64,000 bases of DNA. Origin: Astrocystis sublimbata (taxonomy: Eukaryota; Ascomycota; Sordariomycetes; Xylariales; Xylariaceae). The notes beneath the pieces are model-generated. The model was not told where the DNA came from and searched no databases. It saw only the letters and a list, made by a program, of their open reading frames with translations. The position numbers and the translations under genes are program-made. The stretch is from NCBI GenBank assembly GCA_022453515.1, contig JAJNNY010000022.1, forward strand, positions 1-64,000, written 5' to 3'. This document shows positions 41,091-51,160 of this stretch, one piece after another. Positions within the stretch are counted from its first letter, which is position 1; the number at the start of each line of letters is the position of its first letter.

Positions 41091-41115
41091 CCCCCCCCCC
41101 CCCCCCCCCCGGGGG
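41091..41115. repeat. C20G5 homopolymer junction
   Basis: Twenty C followed by five G. It sits at the edge of the AT-rich block and could mark an element end or an assembly slip. Confidence 0.85.
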
Positions 41116-41587
41116 CGCTAAGGTATGTACTGTACGCAGGTACGTCAGTACCAGGCCAATCAAACGTATGGCATGGCAAGCTTTAGGCGGGGCAGGTGCG
41201 CCACACAGTATACGAGAGCCCCTATCGCATGCCAATGGCACTGTACACGTTATTGAAGACATTACATAGTAGCATTAACAGCTGGCGAACAACCTTTGAA
41301 GTTGAGGCCATTAGGTATGAGATCATGATTCAGACGAATGCCATAACACGTTTCATTCCGGTGTCAATTGCCTCAATCATATCTGTCGCATTCGACACCG
41401 TGGCTTCCATGGGCCCGAATGCAAACCACTGAGTAGGGTCAGCGACATACCCAAGCATTGTCAGGCCAGTTATTTATTAAAACAAACCATCTGAGATAAA
41501 AGGTTTTGCCTGGAATACTTCCAATTCAAGAGAGACAACGCAAACCCAAAGTTACTTTGCATTTCTGTTGGTGTCAGGGAAGGGCTA
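41116..41587. other. Spacer downstream of the small secreted-protein gene
   Basis: No gene seen. This is the presumed 3' flank of the minus-strand gene ending at 41588. Confidence 0.4.
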
Positions 41588-42162
41588 TCAAGCTACCATA
41601 TCCATTCTGTGCTGAAGGGTTGTATTTGTATAGCTACCGTAGGTAGGTGCACTTGCATATATAAGATCCAAGAGATCGATTCTTCGCCTTCCTTCGACAA
41701 ATCTACATTCTCGGAGGCTGTCCTGGATACCTAGATAGGTAATGTTGTCTGAGGCGGAGGGCATGGATCGCAAATCATCGCATATTGCTCGTGATCTTCT
41801 CAAGATGTGGTATTCCTCAAACTCCGCCATGTCGCCCTCAACCGTTGCTGAGTGTATGCTATTGCGTTGTTAATTTTGACCACAACAGGCAAACCTCTTC
41901 AAAAACAGGATATAGTTATAATCCGTGAAGTTCCTAGACAGAGATACAAGCGTAGTCACCTGGTTCGCAATAATAAAATCGAATAGTGAGACCAGACCTA
42001 GGCCAACTCACCCCATGCATCCTTCCACACAAATCCAATTCGATATTGCTTAGCGACGTCCTGATCTGTTGACCCGTCCTGCATGATATTGCGCAGCGGA
42101 CGCATGAGTGAACAGTCAACGGTGGCGGCGAATGTAAGGATCAAGACAGCATGAAGAGGCAT
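41588..42162 (-). CDS. Putative small secreted protein, 136 aa (or 140 aa with a micro-exon)
   Basis: The first exon is too short to stand out as an ORF. It runs 42162..42012 from an ATG and begins MPLHAVLILTFAATVDCS, a plausible signal peptide, then QDVAKQYRIGFVWKDAW before a good GTGAGT donor at 42011. Exon 2 is 41847..41588, after an ACTCAG acceptor, and encodes TVEGDMAEFEEYHILRRSRA and onwards to a stop; phases (1 then 2 bases) fit, giving 136 aa. A second solution inserts a 12-nt exon (41959..41948, GDYA) between CCAG and GTATCT, also in phase, for 140 aa. A TATATA element lies about 200 bp upstream (about 42367-42374). The mature protein is charged with few Cys and has no recognisable domain. 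Its position beside a repeat block would fit an effector-like gene, but that is speculation. Confidence 0.5.
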
Positions 42163-45100
42163 GACAGAATCTCAAGCTATCATAATCATGTCTATCGAGC
42201 TACGCTCAAGCCTGTGCCGACAAATTGATAGCAGAAGTCTCTCACAAGCCAACGGAGCTCGGTATAAGCTTGTTCTAGCATTGATGGATCGTTAGTCCCT
42301 AGTCATTAAACCAGAAGATTCCCGCGCCCGGATCGACCCCAAGGGCAGATTAGGAATGAAGTGTGAATATATAGTACCACACTAGGAACTCCTATACCTG
42401 CAATTGCTGTTTATTCAACATGTATTCATAGGGCGGGGAAGGGAACAGCAGCTTGCTATCGTCAGGTTTATTCTTTGATTCCAGCAGTAACTCAACACAA
42501 GTTGCACCATAGCGTGATAGGTATCACTACACGCCGGCCACATCTGGCTCGCTCCACGAAATATGTCTAGATCTGTGAAGATCATGAAGAAGGAGATGAT
42601 TGCTTGATGGATACTTGCCAAGTTTCAAGTTGCCCGTACAGCAGAAATCATAAGAGTAGATGGTGTGGCCTTACCTATACGATCGAACAGGGCTGAAGGC
42701 CCGGCAACACTACCCAACTTTCAACACACAAAGTGGCCAAGCTGTTGTCAGCCCACCGACAATGCGAGGTCACGCACTTATACGTAATTCTCTTGTCTCG
42801 CCGACGGGAGTACTATGCCCAGGTCGATTGTACCGACTCGTCACCTTACAGATGGGTCGTCTCGGCTCAGCAGCTTCTTCACCTTCGTCACCTGGATAAG
42901 GACAGGGACACCATTACCACGCTAATGTACTCCGGTGCGCGCGTGAGAGCATTTGGGTATGGAGCGGAAACCGTTTCCCTTAATTGTGCTCATTTTGGCT
43001 TAGGTAGTGCTGCCAGATGCGATCAACGCCATACCAGAGGAAGTATGCCTATGCGGGATCGACCGCTAACTACTACTCCAGCGTTCAGGGAGGAATGGCG
43101 TGCCATCGTTAGCAAAGGGCACTCGCTTCGCAGCATGTTCACCCTGAAGGCCGGGGGACAGCCATGTCATGTGCGTCGCAGGCTGTACGACTTAGCAGTA
43201 CTTACAATGAAAGAAGACGAGACAGGCTAGGTATGGGATTCCTATACTCCAATCGAGATTCGCTCACCCTATCTATGCAATGAGGGAAGCGCCATAGCAT
43301 TACAATGCAGTATAACACTACCTCTTAATCACCCAGGATCGATCACTTGGACAATCAGTCGAATGCAGGCGACTCGGATGAATGAACCTCATGGTATGGA
43401 GAGCTCGCTCGAGGGGCATATCTCAATGTTTTTTTTTGACGGAGCCATTGTGGCTGCCGGCTACCTTCCGACAGCGCCTCGGGCGCCGCCAACTTAGCAT
43501 GCTTAGGTAGATTGAAACCAGAATCGCGCTACCTCAGGTTAGCTCGGATTAGTTACCGTTAGGAGACACATGTCAAACTTGGAAGTATACTATCTGGCGA
43601 GGTTTAGCCAAAGCTGAACAAGCAATATCTCAAGTTAGACCAGGAAGTCGAGGCAACTCTGGCTCAGCACGGGCACACCCCTCTTATCGGCTCCCTCCGA
43701 AGCCGGATGAGATGAACATGATCTGAACAGCACTCTTTTTTTTCACCGCTGCTCGCTCGGTGTAATTCACGATGCTTGTCGTTTCGTGTTGATAAGACTC
43801 TCGGTCCTGTTAGCCAGCCAGCAGCCAGCCAAGCCACCTTGCACGACCTGGCCCCCCCTGTCTTGGCATTTGGCTATAATTATCGCTGAGACTACGAGCG
43901 GCTAACGCGGGCTTCCGCCAATAATAATACCATTTGGGGCCAGGCCGCGCCTGGGTACAACAAGGTGAGCTCATCCAACGTTTCGACGTTTCAACCATAG
44001 CCATGGGAACATGCGGGTACTTAGCGTGAGTGACTAAAGGTACGGGCCGAACAAATTAAAATCATGTAAATCTATTTAGGGCAGTAGGCGAGGCAGGTAA
44101 GGTAGGCAGGTACTTAGTTCGGCATAAGTCCAGTACAGATCAATGATTTGCAAATCGTACCGTTGTTGCGCAACACGTCAAACTGCATCTACAATGCCAT
44201 GGGTTCTTCCATGGGCAGAACCATGGACCGTTCGCTCCTTTTTGGAACGCAACTGACACCCTGACACCTTCGAGTCCCACCCCCAAATGTCCAGGCTTGG
44301 TTAGTGGTACGATGGTGTGGGCGTGGGGGGCACACGAAGGCATCGTGGTGTGCGCATACGGTAAGATACGTACGGTGTATAGGTACCTATGCCACACCGG
44401 TAGACTTAGCCCCCAATGTGCAGTATTTGGCGTCCAAGTTCCTGTCCTTATGTGTAAGTACAGTTTTTCGCATAGGGACCGTAGCCCTACCGATGCTTGG
44501 GAGACAGACGGACACCCATAAGTGCTGCCTGTCCTACTGGGCATACACCGATGGGGTACGGTGCTATACCATACAATACGGTATGGCAAGACCAAAACCT
44601 TACTGTTCATGTGGTCTGTTAACGAACCCACCAACCCACCGTATTGCCATTTCCCCCAGCTTGGGAACAGGCGAGTACAGTAGAAAAACACTGGCTGTGG
44701 CAGTAACGATCCATCGTGAGGATGTCGATCATGATCTCTATCTTCTTTATCATTGTCCCCAGTGACGCTATCGCCCACCGTCGCACAACCTTACCTAGTT
44801 GGTATCTGCAATAAGACATGGTGCGGTAGCAGCAGTGAAGCAGAAGATAACTGACTGGCAGGTTCCCTGCGATAGGGCGTGCTCGTGCCTGATAATCGGG
44901 TCGTACACAGGCGCTCCGTGATACAGCCCGTCCGCCAATCCCACTCTTATGGTTCTGATTTTATTCGAGCTTGTTGCGGCGGCGGCAACGGCCTGGATTC
45001 CGGGTGCCCGCGTTTATGAGTAGGAGATCATGCCCTCCCAAGCCAGAACCAGAGAACGTGCCATGCCCAGGGGGGTTGGATAGGTATCTAGACACCCAGA

Positions 45101-48100
45101 CATGTGCGCGGTGGTACATTGCGGGCCAGTCCCTTATCTTTGCGCCATGCGGTAAACATGGAGCTGCTGATCTCGCTATGGCCCATGATTCGTCCCGTAC
45201 CTGCAGTGCATCAGACACCCCCCGAAAAAAACAAGATACGGGATTTTCGGAGAAATGACCAAAGATGACGTTCAGGCTGAGTCGGTTTGTGTGCGCGAAC
45301 CGAGAGACGTCGCTGAAGAGGAACATCGGTCCTGATAGGCGGTAACGTCATTGATTCGTGATGAGGTGCGCGTCAGTAAGTGACATGAAGCTCTCTGCCC
45401 TGAAGCCCCTGAGGTACGTTTTCCGAGCCAGACCGGTACGATGTAGCGCCACCTCGATGCTATATGATATAGTACGATGCGAAAACGAGGATATTCACAT
45501 GCCCACAGCAGGCGAAGTCGGCCGACAGTGGTAATTCAACGTCTCTTTCATTGCTGCCAATCAGCCAAAGCTGCCAAGGCAGGACTGGCCAGTGGAAGCA
45601 AGGACGCAAGACCCGTGGCACGACCCACAGGCGACGGCTGACGAAGAGGCCTCTCTTATCACACCCCCACGAGGCGATCTGGATACTTGGATGCATGAGA
45701 ACGGTACTGGCCTCGCTGGCTTGGGGATCCCAGACCAGCTATCGAAGCGCACCGACAGTACCGTAGCGAGCGTAGTAGTCGAGTACCGCTAGCCTCTCCT
45801 CAGGTACTGTTAGTCTTGATGGGATCGACCTGGCCGATCGTAGCCTGTGGGTAGGTAGGGAATTAGATACCCCCTAGCCAGGAACCCAGCCGGCGCAAGT
45901 CGTGGTTCAGAGGCTCGCTTCTCTCGGCTGTGTCCAGTCGAGTCCGCCCTGTAGGCGAGTGAGTGAGGAATGGCCAAAAGCGGTGCCCGTTTGGTGAAGG
46001 GTAATTTCGATTATTGAGGTACGCTTTAGGCACAAGAAAAGCAGTATCTGCAGCAAGTTGAAGGTTGGTGAACCCATTAGCTCACGCTAATGACTTATAA
46101 TTACCTACAAAGGTACTGATATCCTTGCACTACCTGACGGATTGTGCCGCCAGCACACGGGCACAGGTACCTACGCCTGAGCTGGTACCTGCCACATTTC
46201 GCACAGCTCCAGCACTACCTCTACGAGTACCTACCTAGGTACCTAACAGGCAGTGATAACCCACCTGGGCAGTAGCGCGCCTACGGGTAATACAAACCTT
46301 AGGTTGTCTCTAAACCCCATGGGCATACCCCAGAACAGTTGGAACTTGCAACTTGAGGAGTACCTACATCCATACTATGTAGGTGGACCTACATAGTTCG
46401 AGTCGCACAACACACCGGGCGGGCTCAGCCTGGGGTCTAAGTCCATGTTTATTTTCACTTCCCACCACTGCCACCCTGCCCTGTCTTATCTACCTAGAGT
46501 TATCTTCAGTGCCGAGTGCCCAAGGTACATGCAGTACCTCCCTAGGTAGGTACCTAAGGTAGCCCTAGACAATTCAAGGTTGAGGTCCCGTCGGATGCTG
46601 GATCAACACTGAGCTGGGAGGGCGACCGGTGGGCGAGATGGGCCAGGGGTATAGCGGGTCATGCTGGTCCAGCTCATCGATCCATGGACCATGACAGGCT
46701 ACAGCCATGTACTGCCCATGTACCTGTGGACGTACCTGTCTGTCGCCTGTGGCCCTCCTCCAACGCCCTCATACATAGTACACTCACACATCTCATCATA
46801 CTCAGCGCACAACGCGCCATCGCTGTGAATCAATCACCATCTAGCATCTACTTACTCACCTCAGGTACCTTACCTACTTATCTAACTTGCTCATACTTCT
46901 CTTCTGTGTGCCGTTTCCTGCTTGCTACCTTCATCTCACCACCCCCCTTACCCTTCCTCGCCTTCCTTGACCGCTATTCTCGCTGCTGCTCTCCTCTGGT
47001 TACTGCAGGAGAGACGAGCCGGTCGTCGAATGAGGACATCGTCACCTGCTTTTGCGCTCTAGTGCTATCGGTACCTCTCAATCCGTTGGGCGAGGAGGAC
47101 GCGCACATCTGGGCGAGGCCACACATTGCGTTGATAGACAGACTCCTGCAATCCTGCAAAGAAAGACTGCAGTGCTTACCAGGTATATCACGACTTATAT
47201 GCATACAGCGGAACAGAGTGGGGGGCACACTTCCCTGACAGGGAGGTACCTGGCGGGATCTGCTGTGCCTGATCGTCTACTCTAATCGCCTCGGTCGGTA
47301 CATGAGGAGGAGCAGGAGGAGAAAGACGAGAGACCAGGCGTGACAGGTTGAGCCGAGTGTCAGAGACGCACAACACACACACGCACACACACATACACAC
47401 CACACCAGCCAGTCATCAATGCGAGTTGGGCCGAAACTCCCTCAGTCGCTACCGGACACGCTTCAACACCATTGTCTGGCACTGTAATCATCACCAACCT
47501 GCTGGGCGTAGTTCGTGTGTATACTGCCGCCACCACGCCGCCGCTGATTATAACCCCCTGGCCCCGGTACATTCCTTCAGCAGCAATGCATCGACCTATC
47601 TAATTGTCTCTGAGCCCTTTTCTTTTTGGATTTTGGATACACTCGAAGTACCGTCGCTTCGAGCCTGGCGACTGACTGTCTGCCTACCCATCATCGCTTT
47701 TCATCTGCAGCATCCCTACCAAACCTTGTTAATCCAAGCTGGCTGCCACACCCTCCCCCCAACGACTCTCTGTACATACATGAGGTACGCTGTCAACGCC
47801 GTGTTACCCCGACCAAGTCCATGCACCGGTACTTACTTATCATCCTGCCCTGCGCAGTCCACAGCTGTACCGTCCGGTTGACTCGCATGAACATCCTCCT
47901 TTAAACAGCCTCAGCAGCCCGGCCCCGGGCCACCCTCCTTGTCCTTGCACACATCTCCCCTCGGCCTCATTACTTGCGCATCTACCCTTTTCTTTTGGAT
48001 ACATCTATCATTTCTTCCTCTCCCACAGGCTCGTAGGCCCTTATCAGTCATTATACCCAGCATCTGCACGTCATATTTTGTGCAGCCTTCCCTGTGGACA

Positions 48101-48557
48101 GCATCCCACGTTCGCCTTTTGAGAGTCCCCGGTCGCCCAGTTCCCAACCAGCACTGCTACTCGGCGTCCACCACATCGTCCCCTATCTTTGCGTAGCTTT
48201 ATAGTATATGAACGTGGCTGCCTCGTCGTTTAACTTACAGCCCATCCTCGTCAGCCCCTCCTTGGGCCCAGTCTATTTGTTCATTTGTTACTGGCGGTCG
48301 TACGGCAGGAACAATACTCGGTACTGAATGCGATCAGAGCCCCCGGTACAAAGGTGCCGCAGGAAGTATTCCATGGACCAAGTATTCCCCATGAACCCAC
48401 TGCCTGTTCGCTGGCCTCGTGTTCGATAGTACGAGTTGGGCTGCTACCCGAAACGGCACATTGCCAATCTTTTACTTACCGAGTAACGGTCCTCTGCGCA
48501 ACCTAGCACAGATTGTCCTTGGGCCGGCTGGTCCTACAAGACTAGATAGAAGTGGCC
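42163..48557. other. 6.4-kb region without a supported gene
   Basis: Open frames exist (plus 42733-43230, minus 44140-44778, plus 46684-47238, plus 47348-47881), but none has a recognisable domain, and most overlap others in shadow frames. The TACCTAGGTA-type palindrome is frequent at 44070-46560. From about 46.8 to 48.5 kb the plus strand is C/T-rich, as in promoters and long 5' leaders, so this part probably serves the gene starting at 48558. An AC-rich run lies at 47370-47400. Confidence 0.45.
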
Positions 48558-49964
48558 ATGTCGTCACAGTCATCACTGTCGTCGAGGGCAGGATCCCCTG
48601 CCTTCATCAGACCTGGCATCGACGAAGAGGTCTTGCCCAGCGGCCAGTGTCGGTACATATTACTCAACCCAGAAATCAAGGGCCACCGCTGCGCATGTGT
48701 CGGCTTTACACGCAACCGTTCGCAGCCCGGCGTGATATGCCTATGTGGCCACTTGTCTTGTTACCACGTCAAATCTACCGAGACCCCTGCCGAAAAGAAC
48801 GAGATGGAGGATCTTCGACGACGCGTCCAGATGTTGGAGGGACAGTTGGACCGAGAAAACCAGGTGGTGCAACGCCTCGGTGACCTGGAAGAACAATTCG
48901 AGACGACCAGGGGAGATGTACGCCAGGAGATGCAGGACTGCTACGGAAATGTGAACCGCATGTGGATCGCCTTTGATCAGCTTGACAAGAGACAAAAAAC
49001 CTACGAGAATCGTTTGGTTCAATACGACGAGCGGCTAGACGGCCAGGACGACGTTCTGCAAAGGCTGGGTGATAAGGTCGTAACCATTGACGAGGCCGAG
49101 ATGGCCATAGAAGATCGTGTGGAGGCGCTGGAGGAGAGACCACCCCCCTCTCGCCCTCGCCAACGGCGGCCCACGTTGGAAGCAGACCGTACTCGACAAT
49201 GGCTTACGCAATATGGCGGCACCTTACGAACGCAGCCTCATCCCTCCCCTGCCACCGGCTCAGTACAAGAGTCTTCAGGTACGGCGGCACCTAAGCAGAT
49301 GAAAGTGCCGTGGACCGTGCATGTCTCGCTCCTGCCCACATCGGCGCAGCCATTCCCCTTTGAGAAGGATACCAATGCGTATAAACGCTGCTTGTCTCGC
49401 GGGCTCCATCAGATGATTGCCGTGGGAGGGACGGATAGCGAATCATTCACCAGGGCTATCGCCAAGGCCTTTGGCAGCCTCCTTCGCGGGAAGGAGTGGA
49501 TGCCTCTCCAAGCCCGTCTCTGCGATGCGGTGACGCTCGAGGGCTTGCCGATGTTGCGGCCCCTGGACTCGAGCCTGCTCGGCAGGCCGTACGACCTCGA
49601 CTTCCTCAGCAAGCATTGCGCCGTCTGCCACCCGACGGGCAAGGTCGAGTCGCTCTACATCGCCATGGTGCACGACACGCTCTCCTGGCATTTCCTCCGA
49701 CGATCGCCCTGCCATCTCGACGGGCTCGAAGCTAGCTGGGATTATGATCCGCTCCTAGACCCGGATATGAACCTGGACGACGACGCGGGAGGTGAGGACC
49801 AGCCGCCGGCGGGTGATATTATGCCGCCGCTACCGTCGCTTAAGCGGACGGCATCGGAGATATCGAGGACACCTAGCTTTAGCCCCGAAGACGGGGACGG
49901 ATCGCGGCCCAAGTTGGCGCGTATGCAGGTGGAAGTGTGTAGACGGGGGGTGGAAACGATATAG
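48558..49964 (+). CDS. Uncharacterised fungal protein with Cys/His N-terminal motif and coiled coil, 468 aa
   Basis: This is a single-exon frame, with an in-frame TAG five codons before the ATG. Residues about 30-75 hold a Cys/His cluster: GQCRYILLNPEIKGHRCACV followed by GVICLCGHLSCYH, spaced C-x14-C-x-C-x13-C-x-C-x3-C-x-H. It could bind zinc, but it is not a standard RING or zinc finger. Residues about 80-195 are a long coiled coil (MEDLRRRVQMLEGQLDRENQ and VEALEER). The middle region (about 250-400) looks folded, with KEWMPLQARLCDA and CAVCHPTGKVESLYIAMVHD. The C-terminus is acidic and Pro/Ser-rich. I believe relatives exist in other moulds as hypothetical proteins, but I assign no function. 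Confidence 0.78.
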   Translation: MSSQSSLSSRAGSPAFIRPGIDEEVLPSGQCRYILLNPEIKGHRCACVGFTRNRSQPGVICLCGHLSCYHVKSTETPAEKNEMEDLRRRVQMLEGQLDRENQVVQRLGDLEEQFETTRGDVRQEMQDCYGNVNRMWIAFDQLDKRQKTYENRLVQYDERLDGQDDVLQRLGDKVVTIDEAEMAIEDRVEALEERPPPSRPRQRRPTLEADRTRQWLTQYGGTLRTQPHPSPATGSVQESSGTAAPKQMKVPWTVHVSLLPTSAQPFPFEKDTNAYKRCLSRGLHQMIAVGGTDSESFTRAIAKAFGSLLRGKEWMPLQARLCDAVTLEGLPMLRPLDSSLLGRPYDLDFLSKHCAVCHPTGKVESLYIAMVHDTLSWHFLRRSPCHLDGLEASWDYDPLLDPDMNLDDDAGGEDQPPAGDIMPPLPSLKRTASEISRTPSFSPEDGDGSRPKLARMQVEVCRRGVETI

Positions 49965-50062
49965 AATGAAGCCCCCTCTCCCTCCCTCTACGTCATGTCG
50001 ATGATGTTACTTGTTGATAGACGCCCCCTCCCCTCTCCCCTCTCAGAGACGGTTATGAAATG

Positions 50063-50097
<35 letters not shown>

Positions 50098-51160
50098 ACA
50101 GGTACACACAGACAGACAGACAGACAGGCACACAGGGTTACAGCGTTTTGGGGACATGGACGGCCGGTGTCGGGGATAGCAGCAACTTGTTCTCGGATTC
50201 TCGGGGTTGATTGGGTTTTGGGCATGGTCTGGAGCCAATCAGTTCCATTCAATCATGATTTGTTTTCCATTGACCCTTGTTGTGAGCTGTCGCTACCCCC
50301 TTGCTCTGTGAATTCTGTGCTACCACACTCACTATCTGTCATTGTGGACTTGCTGTAATTCTGAGCCCATCCTCAGTCAGAGTGGCTTGGGATGATTGCC
50401 ACTGACAATGTGTTATCCTCGCAGCACCGGACATGTTGTGTAGTCATAGGAATTTGCACGACTGCGGCATGCGGAACGCAATGGCTTCCTGCACGAACAG
50501 CCTTCCGTGAACAGATATGTTCCGTAAGAATGTTACAAAATATCAGATCAACGATTTATATGGCAAGCTCAGGTTTGTGGTTCTCTTGTAAGAAGTGTTG
50601 TATGAATTTTCCGGATCTGCTGCTTGCTCCCTCCCAAGGTTAGGTTAGGCATTAGGCATGTTGGTTTCGAATCTTGGATCGTAGATAAGCCAATCTGATG
50701 TCTGTTTATACCGTATATATTTAAACATATTACTACCGTGCTAGACTTGTGGTGTATTGCGGCAGCTAATTGTATAGCATCAGGAGGTACCTAGGTACTT
50801 AGATTCTAGCGGGGCTGCTCACGCATTTGAGTTATCTTATCGCAAGAGACCTTAGCTTAGGTAAGGTTGAACAGCCCACCTATGTACCTTGTACCTTGGG
50901 GCCTGGGTGCTGGGGTAAGCCAATCGCCCACTTAATTTGTGCTCGCCATTTGAAGACATCATCACTATCACCATCACCATCACCATCACCACCACACACA
51001 CGACCAGCCAGTGCAGCCTCGAGTGGTCCTGCCCGCATACATCGACACCATTACCTCGGGCACCAAGCGCCTCCCTGACCCATATCCACATCGCCATGTC
51101 GACGTAGCAAGCGGGCGCACAAACACCTCTCTCGACCATCCCACCATCCCACCATCCACC
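49965..51160. other. Spacer and SRP72 promoter
   Basis: No gene supported. It contains two (AGAC)n tracts (50069-50097 and 50110-50128), a CCTAGG palindrome at 50786-50800 and, just before SRP72, a CATCAC-type repeat at about 50957-50995 and CCACCATCC repeats at 51139-51160. Confidence 0.45.
50069..50128. repeat. (AGAC)n microsatellite, two tracts
   Basis: Two tracts of AGAC/CAGA units separated by about 12 bases, in non-coding DNA. Confidence 0.85.

Larger units (their letters stand above)
40281..41115. repeat. AT-rich repeat block (degenerate mobile-element-like DNA)
   Basis: Composition changes sharply: TA-rich words such as TATATCTAG dominate, with no coding potential. Short repeats recur inside it: CACTTGCAGTACCCTACAC twice near 40524-40560, GGGCGTATG-type units three times at 40611-40635, CGATATGGTT at 40860 and 41061, and ATGTCAACCCCGA/ATATCAACCCCGA at 40852 and 41007. 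It ends at a C20G5 run (41091-41115). The pattern fits a decayed, perhaps RIP-mutated, repetitive element. The outer limits are approximate. Confidence 0.6.

Noticed and set aside
42733..43230. 165-codon plus-strand ORF
   Set aside because: Begins at a non-ATG codon, has no domain, and overlaps another frame. A lineage-specific gene cannot be ruled out.
44140..44778. 212-codon minus-strand ORF
   Set aside because: No conserved block, and shadow ORFs of similar size lie on the other strand. Length alone is not enough in 64 kb of about 50% GC DNA.
45534..45792. Open plus-strand frame with protein-like composition
   Set aside because: Only about 86 codons, with no start, splice signals or motif that would support a gene.
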